From Euglena gracilis (taxonomy: Eukaryota; Euglenida; Euglenophyceae; Euglenales), in the NCBI GenBank assembly GCA_039621445.1, contig CP154956.1, forward strand, positions 61,327,178-61,391,177: DNA of 64,000 bases, read 5' to 3'. A program made the position numbers and the translations under genes. Below the pieces are notes generated by a model. The model did not search any database and was not told where the DNA came from. It saw only the letters and a program-made list of their open reading frames with translations. Numbering within the stretch: the first letter of the stretch is position 1; each line of letters opens with the position of its first letter. This document shows positions 37,959 to 47,172 of this stretch, one piece after another.

Positions 37959-40900
37959 TTGCCAGAGGCAGCCCTGAGGGAGGACACCGAGGAGCCTGAG
38001 TGGGAGGAAAACCCCCTGCACGAGGATGAGGCGACCCAGGAGACAGTGGCCAAGGAACTCCTGCGGGCAGCCCGGGAGGTCGAAGCACGGGCAGCCCAAG
38101 GGGTCATCCTTGTTCCCGAAGGGGAACAGGTGACCAGCCAGCGGGCTGAGGAGCTCCGGGCAGCCCTCGGGAGGGACTTCGAGGGGGAGGTTCTCCGAGA
38201 CAGGATTTGGGGGGAAAGAATCGTTCGGGGGCCCCTGGGGGAAGGGAAAATCGAATTAAAACCGGGATCTGTGGCCAAAAAGCAGAGGCCCATCCACCTG
38301 ACAGGGGAGAGGCACAGGGCATTGTGTGATCTGGTGGATGAGTGGGTTCGGGACAAGAAGGTGGAGGAGGGGGTGCCAAGTGCCTGGAGCAGCCCCACGT
38401 TTGTGGTGGCCAAGAAACAGGGGAAGTGGCGTGGGGTTGTGGATTTCCGGGCGCTAAACGAGGCCACGGTGACGGATGCATACCCCCTCCCCAGGATCGA
38501 GGACATCCTGGTGAACCAGGGACGGAGGTACCTGTTCTCCGTCCTTGATCTCAAGGATGCCTTCCATCAGGTGCCCCTGCACGAAGACTCACGCCCATAC
38601 ACCTGCTGCAGCACCCCCCGAGGGTCCAAGCAGTGGTGTGTGGTCGTGATGGGCCTGAAAAATGGAGTGGCCATTTTTCAGCGGGTGATCGACTACTCGC
38701 TGAGGGAAGTGGCTGATGTCGCCAACCCATACGTTGACGACATCATCGTGGGGACAGAGTGGTGTGGCACGGAGGAAGCTACCATGGAGGCACACGACCA
38801 GGACATCAGGCGAGTGTTAGGGGCACTGCGGGAACACCGCCTAGTCGTGGACAAAAACAAGTGCCGCTTCTTCGTAAGAGAAGTGGAATTCTGTGGCCAC
38901 ATCCTGGGGGGAGGAAAACGGAGGCCAGCACCGGGCAAACTCATGGCGCTGGAGAAGTGGGAGGAGCCCCGCACGATCACAGCCCTCAGGGGCTTTCTGG
39001 GCTTCACCAACTACTACTCCAGCTACGTGAAGGAGTATGCCCGGTATGCAGCCCCCCTGATGGAACTCCTCAAGGTGGGACGTGTGGAAGGGAAAAAAGG
39101 CAGCAAAAAACCTGTGAAATTCGGCCAAGTGGAACGGGAGGCCTTCACCGCCCTGAAGCAGGAGCTCCTCCGGGGATTGGAGCTCCACACCATCAACCCG
39201 GACCAGCCATTCATTCTCCGGGTTGATGCGAGCGACAAGGCGGTGGGGGCCGCCCTTGAACAGTTTTTGGAGCCAACGGAGGGGATGCCCACAGCCGTGG
39301 AGGCCACCACACGGAAAACCGTGCCTGTGGCCTTCTGCTCCAGGAAGCTCACGGCTGGGCAGGTGAAGAGCTGGTCTCCGCGAGAGAAGGAGACTTACGC
39401 CATCATCCTGGCCCTCCAAAAATGGGCCTCCTACATCGGCCTGCAGCCGGTGTTGGTCCTCACGGACCACAAGTCCCTGGAGGCCTGGGCCAAGGAAACC
39501 CTGGACACGCCCAGCGGACCTGCGGGAAGGCGGGGACGCTGGCATGAAATGTTCTCCCGGTTTGACCTTCACGTGGTCTACATTCCGGGAAAGGAAAACG
39601 TGGTGGCGGATGCCCTCAGCAGATGGGCATATCCTGCCTCCAAGGCATTTGCCGACATCAGCCTCCACGGGAACGAGGAGGATGATGAGGCAATGAGGGC
39701 CATGATCGAAGAAGAACGGAGGGAAGAGCGAGAATGCGGCACACTGCACGGGGGGGAGGAACTCCACGTGGCGGTAACAACACGCAGTGGGAGAGACACA
39801 GCAGCACAGCACAAACCTGGCCCCAGCCCCACAGAGGGGGAGGGGGCTGAGGATTCAGTGCCAGGGGGCCCTGGCCCTGACCCCACAGGGGGGGAGGGGC
39901 CTGTGGACGCCCCCTCGGGAGATTCGGGTCCCATCCTCATGGGAGGGGAGGGACCTGGGGTACCTGGGTTGGACACGCGGGAGACACGAGGTTCCCCACG
40001 TGCCCATCAGTTTGTGGATGAATTCGGGAATGAACAGCCGGCAGGAGGGGGGGGACCTGAGGAACACCAACCGGGGCAAAGAGTTCTGAGTGAGGACCTG
40101 CAGTCGACCCCCCCCATCAACGATCCCCACGGGGGGGATCTTGGGGAATCCGAGGGGGAACCAATTTCACTTTCTCCAGACACGGGGGTGCACACCCAGG
40201 AGGAGGTGGAGGAGGATCCCTCCATCCCAGTGATGGACAGGGATTGGTCACGGGCATATGAAAATTGCCCTGTGTGGGGGCCTGTTTATGCAAGTGTGCA
40301 GGCCCCTGCAGGAGAGTGGCCTGAGGGAGTCCGTCTGTACGAGGACAAAATGTACACGGACGGGCTCCTCTGTGTGCCCACCAGCCTGATGGGGCTCGTG
40401 GTCCGGGCCCACCACGGGGACGCGGGCCACCCAGGAGCCTCCAGGCTCTGGCACCAGATGGGGCGGTGGTACAGGTTCGCGGATCCAAGGGGGGCAGAGA
40501 AAATCACCCAAGGCATCCAGCGGCAATGTGAAATCTGCCAAGCCTGTGACCCCTCTCGAGCACCTTTCAAGTGTGCTCTCGAAGCCACCCCTGTGCCACC
40601 GTTCCTCATGGACAGTGTGGCGGTGGACCTGTTTGCAATGCCTGAGGTGACCCACGAGGGCCAGGTGTATGATTACCTGGCCCTGTGCGTGGACCGTGAG
40701 AGTGGGTGGACAGTGGCCACCCCCCACAAGTACAAGGGCCTGACAGCCGAGGTGGTGGCCAAGGCCATGTTCCGCCACTGGGACATGTTCGGGGTGCCCT
40801 CTGTGGTGACCTCGGACCGTGGCCCCCACTTTGCTTCGGCTTGGTGGCAAACAATGTGCGCCGCCATGGGGGTGAGGCGTGCCTACGGGCAGGCCTACCA

Positions 40901-41744
40901 CCACCAGGCCAACGGTCGGGCAGAGGTGGCAGGCCAACGGGTGATGAACACCCTGTCCAAGCTCATCGCTGACCTGTCGGAGAAGGAGGCCTCATGGGTG
41001 GTGCTGTTACACACGGCCCTCCGGCACCTGCACGATGTGCCAGGGGAGTCCGGCTTGTCGCCCTACGAGGTGGTCTTCGGGCGGCACCGGCCACTCCAAG
41101 GCCTGCCCCACCAGCCCCCACGAGAGGCCGAGGGGGCAGCCAACTTCATGGCACGGATGCGGGCTCTGGACGAGAAGGTGGCCTCCACCCTGAACGCCCT
41201 GCACGCCAAGAGGTGGGCTTCCATCAACGCCAGGAGAAGGGACCCACCTCCCCTGGAGGTCGGTGCCAAGGTGTGGTACCGCCCCGAGACACAGCCGGGC
41301 ACAGACAAGCTAGCCACCAAGTGGAAAAGGGGGACGGTGGTGGCCCGCCGGGGTCGCCACTCCTATGTGGTGGAGCTGGCTCCAGGGGCCCGCCAAGAGG
41401 CACACCGGAGCCAGCTCAAGCTCCACACGGAGGATGAGTTCTCCACCGACCCCCTCCCACTTTTCTATTTCAACGACAAGGCGGCCCCCCTGGAGGTGGG
41501 CCCGGATGAGTGGGTGGTGGAGGAGATCGTGGGCAGCCGGAACAACCCGGAAACGGGCGTCCCGGAATTTCAGGTGAGGTGGAAAAATTGGGATCCGACG
41601 GATCTCCAATGGCTACCATGGTCGGATTTCTTCCCCTCCTACAACGAGGATGTGGTGGATTATTGTGCAGCCAAGGGGATCCCGTTGGAGGTGGTGGGAC
41701 TTCTCCGCCCCGGGAAGAAAGGGGGGCGGGGTCGAAGGCAATAG
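37959..41744 (+). CDS. Element B: intact Pol (RT, RNase H, integrase, chromodomain), 1,261 codons
   Basis: RT: WRGVVDFRALNEATVTDAYP (about 150), FSVLDLKDAFHQVPL with catalytic Asp, and active-site YVDDIIVG (about 250). RNase H: FILRVDASDKAVGAALEQ, REKETYAIILALQKW, LTDHKSLEAW, VADALSRWAYPA. A spacer of about 200 Pro/Gly/Glu-rich residues follows. Integrase: zinc domain HHGDAGHPGASRLWHQ and CEICQAC; core VAVDLFAMPEV, SDRGPHFASAW and HHQANGRAEVAG supply D, D and E. The chromodomain at the end has DEWVVEEIVGS, FQVRWKNWDPTDLQW. All catalytic acids are present, so it looks functional. The start is not clear because the frame opens just after the A/C tract; expression probably depends on frameshifting from the protease frame. 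Confidence 0.95.
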   Translation: MPEAALREDTEEPEWEENPLHEDEATQETVAKELLRAAREVEARAAQGVILVPEGEQVTSQRAEELRAALGRDFEGEVLRDRIWGERIVRGPLGEGKIELKPGSVAKKQRPIHLTGERHRALCDLVDEWVRDKKVEEGVPSAWSSPTFVVAKKQGKWRGVVDFRALNEATVTDAYPLPRIEDILVNQGRRYLFSVLDLKDAFHQVPLHEDSRPYTCCSTPRGSKQWCVVVMGLKNGVAIFQRVIDYSLREVADVANPYVDDIIVGTEWCGTEEATMEAHDQDIRRVLGALREHRLVVDKNKCRFFVREVEFCGHILGGGKRRPAPGKLMALEKWEEPRTITALRGFLGFTNYYSSYVKEYARYAAPLMELLKVGRVEGKKGSKKPVKFGQVEREAFTALKQELLRGLELHTINPDQPFILRVDASDKAVGAALEQFLEPTEGMPTAVEATTRKTVPVAFCSRKLTAGQVKSWSPREKETYAIILALQKWASYIGLQPVLVLTDHKSLEAWAKETLDTPSGPAGRRGRWHEMFSRFDLHVVYIPGKENVVADALSRWAYPASKAFADISLHGNEEDDEAMRAMIEEERREERECGTLHGGEELHVAVTTRSGRDTAAQHKPGPSPTEGEGAEDSVPGGPGPDPTGGEGPVDAPSGDSGPILMGGEGPGVPGLDTRETRGSPRAHQFVDEFGNEQPAGGGGPEEHQPGQRVLSEDLQSTPPINDPHGGDLGESEGEPISLSPDTGVHTQEEVEEDPSIPVMDRDWSRAYENCPVWGPVYASVQAPAGEWPEGVRLYEDKMYTDGLLCVPTSLMGLVVRAHHGDAGHPGASRLWHQMGRWYRFADPRGAEKITQGIQRQCEICQACDPSRAPFKCALEATPVPPFLMDSVAVDLFAMPEVTHEGQVYDYLALCVDRESGWTVATPHKYKGLTAEVVAKAMFRHWDMFGVPSVVTSDRGPHFASAWWQTMCAAMGVRRAYGQAYHHQANGRAEVAGQRVMNTLSKLIADLSEKEASWVVLLHTALRHLHDVPGESGLSPYEVVFGRHRPLQGLPHQPPREAEGAANFMARMRALDEKVASTLNALHAKRWASINARRRDPPPLEVGAKVWYRPETQPGTDKLATKWKRGTVVARRGRHSYVVELAPGARQEAHRSQLKLHTEDEFSTDPLPLFYFNDKAAPLEVGPDEWVVEEIVGSRNNPETGVPEFQVRWKNWDPTDLQWLPWSDFFPSYNEDVVDYCAAKGIPLEVVGLLRPGKKGGRGRRQ

Positions 41745-43355
41745 GAAGAGGGTTTGAGGTGGAAGCGGGGGGAAGTTGGGTACGGGGACTGTGGTGGTGG
41801 CGGAGCACCCCTACGTCCCTGGCCCTGATTCTGATTTTGTTTGTGTGATTGTTATTTGTGTCTTCGCAGGTTCAACTTCAATTTCAAATTCAGATTTCAA
41901 ACCCCTGCGACCGCCCCTTGGCTACGGGCGTGGGGCCGGTGGCCCCAGAAGCCGGGGGCCTGGTGGCCCTCTCAAGGGGACAGGACGCCCGGGCGGGGCG
42001 AGGACGCCACACAACTGCACGGGGGGGGGGGGCTCCCATCCCCAAGGGCCCCTGGGGGGCCCACATTCTCCCCCCCCAGGGCTGGCCTCGCCCAACACCC
42101 GCGGCCACAGAGCGCCCGCCCAGGGCGAGTGCCCCCCGGCGCCCACTCGCCGCACGTGCTCAACACCGCACGGTGCGGCACCCGGGCGCCGAGGGGGCCC
42201 ACAAGGCCGCTAGGACCCAAGGGGGGGCCTCGAGCCCCTGCATTCTTTCATTTCTGCCCTTCACATCACCGTTTTGATTTCTTTTTCGATTTCAGTTTTG
42301 AATTTTGGAGGGCCCCGCCTAGGCGGGGGGGCTGACGGCGGACACCCCTCCTCGGCCCACCATGCCGGGGGGGGGGGGCATTTACCATTTTAACCAATTT
42401 TTGATGGTTGGCCACACCCATCTTCGGCCCACCGTGCCGAGGGGGGGGGGCGCCTGCCGATTCTTCCCGATTTTTGACGGTTTGCTGCCCCCCTCATCGG
42501 CCAACCGTGCCGACGGAAGGGGGGGGGGGCGCCTGGGCGCCTGCCGAAAAAAAATTTTTTTGCGGTCGACCACACCCCTCCTCGGCCCACCATGCCGGGG
42601 GGGGGGGAAGGCCTGCCGAGTTTCCACCAATTTTTTAAATACACCCCGTCGGCCAATTTTTGGAGTTAAACACGCCGGGGGGGGGGGGCAAGCGCCAACC
42701 CCCCTCCACACCGGAGAGAGCGGGTGGTGGCAGCCCCCCCTCTCAAGAGGACGGGCCCCGGCCAAGGCGGCCCGGCCCACAACGCGGGGGGGGGGGCAGC
42801 CCAGACCCCTCCACGGGGGGGGGGGGGCAGCCCCCTCCTCCAAGGAACGGGCCCCACCAAAGGCGCCTCCCCGGCGCCCCCTCCAGCACGCACCTGCCCC
42901 CGGGGGCCTTTGGCCCCGGGATACCGGGCAAGGCGGGGCGGCCCTGCTGGGTTGGTCAAATATTTCCTTCTCAACATGCAGGAGCTTTCCACCCCGGGCC
43001 AAGCGGGGCCTGGGGGGGGGAATCACAATTACACATTGGCATCGAGTGTTGCGGGGGGGGGGGCAGTCCGCCCCTACCCATGGGCCAAGAAGGCTCACGG
43101 GACCGGAGGGGGAGCGGAGGGGCCCCAAGCGGTGCCTCCCCGGGTCACGAGCCCGGAGGCGCCCGTCCCCCTTCTCGCCCTCCCTTGTACCCCCTCCGCG
43201 ACAGCACGCGCCACACACGGCACGTGGCGCCACCGCTTGTGCGTTTCAACAAGAAAAAAATACATTTTTTTCGCAGGCCGGAAAGCAAAAAGGGGGGGGA
43301 GGGCGGCACCTCGGACCGGCAAAGGAGTCGAATTTAAATTGCACGGCAGTTTTTC
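41745..43355 (+). other. Element B 3' non-coding region with G-run repeats
   Basis: No credible protein. The sense strand carries about 15 runs of 8-13 G. Between about 42,340 and 42,690 a degenerate unit 'ctcggcccaccatgccg' followed by a G run repeats about five times. The many long ORFs on both strands here arise from low complexity. Confidence 0.8.
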
Positions 43356-43356
43356 T

Positions 43357-43367
43357 GAGGAGGGGAG
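43357..43367 (+). other. Element B polypurine tract
   Basis: GAGGAGGGGAG immediately before the LTR start TGTGCGCGG. Confidence 0.85.
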
Positions 43368-44032
43368 TGTGCGCGGTCCGAGGGTGCCCGCCCCAAGGGG
43401 GGGTCCCAAGGGGGCTCAAAGGGGCCACGAAGGGCCGCGAGGGGGCTCCAAGGTCCCCAAGGGCCTTTTGAGGCCCCACTGGCCCCCAAGGGGGCCCCAC
43501 AGTCCATTTTGACCAAGCCAAGGAGGGGGCAGTTGGAGGGGGCCAACAGGCAACCCCCAAGGGGATGCGCAAGCCCTGCTGGGCTTTGCGCAAGCATGCG
43601 CACCCCCTTGGTGGGCGCTTGGGATGGCGCAATTCATTAAGAATTGCGCAGAGTATACCAAGTAGCCCCCCCCAGCTGTAGCCCCCCTCCAATTGTACAT
43701 TTTCTGTTCACAGGGCTCTGTTTGCACTCTGTTCACATCATTTGTGTCACCAATTGTTTGCTTGCAAGCCAATTCAAGGAATCAAGGAAATACAAATTAC
43801 AAATTTTAAGTTCAAGTCTCATTGATTATTCAAGTATTCAAGTCATTTGTTGAAGCAAAAGTATGTCTTTTCCCAATTCTACAGCTTCACCTACACCAAC
43901 ACCAACCCCCACCCCACTTTTTCACCAAGGGGAAACCCCTGCGGGCCCGACGGGCTCAAATAAAAACGATCCTACGCGGGTTGCGCCGCCAGGGGTCCCT
44001 TCACAGGGACCTCAGGAGTGGCAACCCCAACA
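43368..44032 (+). repeat. Element B 3' LTR (665 bp)
   Basis: Same length as the 5' LTR with three substitutions by eye. The LTR-borne gag start recurs at 43,863 and runs out into flanking element C sequence after 58 codons. GGCT follows at 44,033-44,036. Confidence 0.95.
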
Positions 44033-44036
44033 GGCT

Positions 44037-45070
44037 TACCCTTTCCTTCCTTAAGTTGTTCTAGTGTAGCCCCCACGGCGTACCCATTGCATCTGCCCTT
44101 AATACAAAGGGTTTGTCGGGGTCTACACGTTGTAGGATTAAGCCCGAACACAAACGTTTCTTCAACTCCTCAAACGCTTGGAGATCCCCCTCCCCAAATT
44201 CAACTCTTTTTTTGCTTCCTTTTTTACCAACATCCCTTGGCACCTTCAATTTGTCTTGCAGTGGTGCGGCAATTTGAGCATACATATGGATGTATGCATT
44301 GTAGTAGTTGGTAAAACCAAGGAAAGCTCTTAATGCTGTTATGGTTGTGGGAACCTCCCATTTTTCAATGGCACGAAGTTTGCCCGGTGCTGGCCATCCG
44401 GAATCATGACCCAAATTTGGCCATAAAATTCCACTTCCTTGATGAACAATTTTGCCTTTTTTGGGTCCACCACAAAAAATTCTTTCGCCAACAAATCCAA
44501 AACTCGGCACAAATCCCGTTTGTGCGCCTCTAGGAGGTCTTCCCCCTCCCCAACGGTTGTTCCTACCAAAATATCATCTATGTATGGGGTTGCTATGTCC
44601 CTTACGGGGGCTAGCCTCTCGTCCATCATTTGTTGAAATTGTTGTGAGGTATTAGTGAACCCCATTACATTGACCCTCCGTTGATAGAGACCCTTTGGTG
44701 TGAAGGAGCAAGTTATTGGCCGACTATCCGGGTGAAGCGGTTGTTGGTGGAATGTTTGTTTTAAGTCCAAAATGGAGAATATTTGGTTGCCACCATGCTT
44801 CACCAGGATATCTTCGATTTTCGGAAGAGGGTAGTTGCACCTACGGGTTTGACTATTGGGTCCCCTCATGTCAACAACCCCCCTCCAAGGAAAATCGGGA
44901 GACTTTTTGGGCACGGGGAAAGTTTGTGAGAGCCATTCTGAATTTTTTGTTGTGGCTGGCTCGATGAATTTCATTTTGATCCAATCTTGAGTGATTTTTT
45001 CCAAAGCTTCTTTTCGTTCCCCGTGCATGAAGAATGGTTTTTGTCGAGTTGGTGTTGCTCCTTCCTTCAA
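44037..45070 (-). CDS. Element C: reverse transcriptase and RNase H start (frame-broken)
   Basis: RT core in 44,339-45,070: WRGVVDMRGPNSQTRRCNYP, FSILDLKQTFHQQPL and TPYIDDILVGT with the catalytic aspartates. Position 3 of the DLKDAF motif reads Q (DLKQTF). A frameshift near 44,430 leads to the thumb and connection (ITALRAFLGFTNYYNAYIHM) in another frame, and a second shift near 44,085 precedes YAVGATLEQLKEGKGK, the RNase H first strand, which is then cut by element B. Downstream parts are at 30,147-30,652. The frameshifts make this copy inactive as written. Confidence 0.85.
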
Positions 45071-45319
45071 AGGTATAAAAGCATACCCATAGGGTCCCCT
45101 TACGGGTGGGTTCCTTCATACTTTTGTTGAATTTCCTCCTTTAATAGCCTTAACTTGCCTTCATCCTCATCTTCCTCCTCTTCATTATTTGCATCCCCCC
45201 CTCCCTTGCAATTATCATCCGTCGGATGGGCTGGGGGGTTGCTTCGGACACGCTCAAATTTTTGTGCAAAAATTTCAGGGTTCGGTCATCCAAAAAGCGA
45301 CTTCTTTGATCAGACCCAC

Positions 45320-46254
45320 TCAAAGGTAGTTGGAAACCAAATTTGTGTAAATGGGCCGTGCCCCCCTCTTTGGGCAAACTTTTGAAGTGTTTGAGTGTCG
45401 CCGTTTTCTGAAATCACGCACACCAAACAAAAATGTGAGCCCGGTGGTTTCCAAAACCAAAGCTCGGTGATGTGGAAAAACTCCACGTTTTGCTTGGGCA
45501 AGCCATGGGAATGACAAAATGGCATCCACCTTGATGTTTGCTTCGTAAAATTCCACTTCATACTCAAAACATTCGGGTGGTGTCCCATTTTTCTCCTCCC
45601 CAAGCAACTTACTTCTCACCTTATTGCACCTTGTCCCCCCACTTAAACTTGGCCATTAGCCGTTTCTAACTTAAGGGGATTTTCAGCCGAGTGCATTAGG
45701 TGATCGCTTACGAATCCTTGCTTTATGAGGTTTGCTTCCGCCCCCGTATCCACCAAAATATCCATATCCCGTTCCTCCCCGTTGACCAAAATTACCTTTG
45801 TGCGAATCAAAAGTTGCCGATCCTTTGAAAATTTGCTTACCCCTGTGGGTGAATACGTTTTTTTCACCATACGCGACTTCAAACGCACAACCTTTGGTTC
45901 CTTAGACGTGTTAGTGCTAGTGGGGGGCTTATCACCCTCTATCAACAAGGCCCAAACTCCCCACTTCACACCTCCCATGGGTTTCCCATCCACTTCGAAA
46001 AGCTTTGTTCCAGGCTGAAAATACAATTTTTGTGTCGCCTTTCGCACAAGTTCTCTCACCCATCCCCTTTGCCAATCGGGAACCATGCAAATTGCATCAC
46101 ACGGGGTTTTTTGCAACTTTTTTGCCACCTTATGCCATAACGACCATGGGGGATTCAACAACACCGTGCCCCCCTTCCCCCAATCAACACTCAAGGCATT
46201 ATCTTCCTTCGTCAAAAAGATGCACATTGAGAATTTTTGATTGAAACAAAACAA
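45320..46254 (-). CDS. Element C: Dam-like domain followed by retropepsin (frame-broken)
   Basis: The ORF 45,643-46,254 starts with NALSVDWGKGGTVLLNPPW, in which NPPW (residues 34-37) sits at the catalytic position of the Dam-like fold. Then come ICMVPDWQRGWVREL and a TKLFEVDGKP strand. The D-x-F-x-S-x-x-N part (EMDCFVSIKN) is at the end of the methyltransferase ORF upstream, one -1 shift away in a run of five T near 46,215. After a Lys/Ser linker the protease follows with DILVDTGAEANLIKQG (DTG at residues 169-171). Its second half, VDAILSFPWLAQAKRGVF, is in a shifted frame at 45,320-45,619. The order here is methyltransferase, Dam-like, protease, the reverse of B for the first two. Confidence 0.75.
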
Positions 46255-47126
46255 TCCATTTCGGCTCTCCTTTGAAATTTCTCCTCAATCAATTTCACAA
46301 AAGAGTTTCTCACGGCATAGTCCTCCCTTTTGAAGGAAAATTTCTCCTCCTTAAAATCAAGGGCCGAAAGAAGATATTCAATCAAATTTTGAGGCATTCT
46401 CCATTTTTGATGTGTGCTCGTGTGCATATGCCTCCCACCCAATTGCTCCTTGTGTGCCCACCTGCCCCCCTCCTTCAACACCATGTTGGGGCAGGTTTTT
46501 CCATCACAAACTTTGTCCTTCAAACTTAAGAGATTCTCACTTCCCCAAATACGGGTTGGTTTTTGGTATCCCCAAGCAGAAAATTGGCAATAATCAACAT
46601 CAATGAAACTCAAATTTGGAACACATTGCCGTTTGGGTAAATATCCCGTACAGGGATTTTCAATCCACCACAATTTGGGTTGAAAATATTCCACGATCTC
46701 CAAAGTTTTTTCGACAAGGCGATCTGCCGTTTGCCTGTCCCTACCCCCTATCGTTTTTGGAAGGTTATACTCCGTGCATGGCACACCGGCCGCAATAACT
46801 TCAAAATATCCCTGGGGGTATTTGCGATAATCCCACTCCAAAATATCCGTTACATGGGTTGGGTGAAATTTTGGGTTGACATCCAAAGATACCACCTGGT
46901 ATCCGTTTTCCTCCAAACACCTCCCCACAGATCCTTTTCCCGAAAACAAATCGAACGCCTTGGGAATTCCCCACTTCCAACACCTTTGATGGATCCTCTT
47001 CCACTCAAACAACCATAATAATTGTTGAGCCTTGGCCGTGCACTGTCCTGGCTTGCACACCTGGTCCACGGTTTGGGTCGAGCCAACGGTTTGCCCAGCT
47101 TGCCCTTCCTCGACACGGGCTGCCAT
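46212..47126 (-). CDS. Element C: compact C5-cytosine methyltransferase-like domain
   Basis: 304 codons. Motif I FDLFSGKGSV (about 58-67), SLDVNPKFHP, motif IV VPCTEYN (115-121), motif VI WIENP (154-158), DVDYCQFSAWGYQKPTRIWG (motif VIII-like, 177-196), Cys pair CDGKTC, and a closing KWRMPQNLIEYL. Motifs and spacing match A and B, although the proteins have diverged widely, so the module is old and retained in several families. Residues 286-304 begin the Dam-like domain. The N-terminal about 55 residues may be the end of gag. Motif I uses GKG instead of GAG or GTG. The domain ORF itself is uninterrupted. Confidence 0.78.
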   Translation of the reverse strand: MAARVEEGQAGQTVGSTQTVDQVCKPGQCTAKAQQLLWLFEWKRIHQRCWKWGIPKAFDLFSGKGSVGRCLEENGYQVVSLDVNPKFHPTHVTDILEWDYRKYPQGYFEVIAAGVPCTEYNLPKTIGGRDRQTADRLVEKTLEIVEYFQPKLWWIENPCTGYLPKRQCVPNLSFIDVDYCQFSAWGYQKPTRIWGSENLLSLKDKVCDGKTCPNMVLKEGGRWAHKEQLGGRHMHTSTHQKWRMPQNLIEYLLSALDFKEEKFSFKREDYAVRNSFVKLIEEKFQRRAEMDCFVSIKNSQCASF

Positions 47127-47172
47127 TGGCTCGAGGCCACTTGCCTCATTGATTCAATCGTTGATGATGAAT

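Larger units (their letters stand above)
30653..44032 (+). mobile_element. Element B: young Ty3/gypsy chromovirus with two methyltransferase-like modules
   Basis: 13,380 bp, bounded by two 665-bp LTRs differing at three bases by eye, and flanked by GGCT. Plus-strand order: LTR containing the gag ATG, primer site, coiled-coil gag, 11-residue repeats, capsid, two zinc knuckles, Dam-like domain, C5-methyltransferase-like domain, protease, A/C tract, intact RT/RNase H/integrase/chromodomain ORF (1,261 codons), 1.6 kb G-run region, polypurine tract, LTR. Despite its youth, gag to protease has frameshifts and two stops, several at or next to homopolymers. Confidence 0.93.

Noticed and set aside
37300-38554. 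Long minus-strand Gly-rich ORFs
   Set aside because: They are the antisense of the A/C tract and of the protease and RT coding sequence of element B.
42362-43512. Several overlapping ORFs of 200-370 codons on both strands
   Set aside because: Created by G/C runs in B's 3' region; Gly/Pro/Arg-only composition and no motif.
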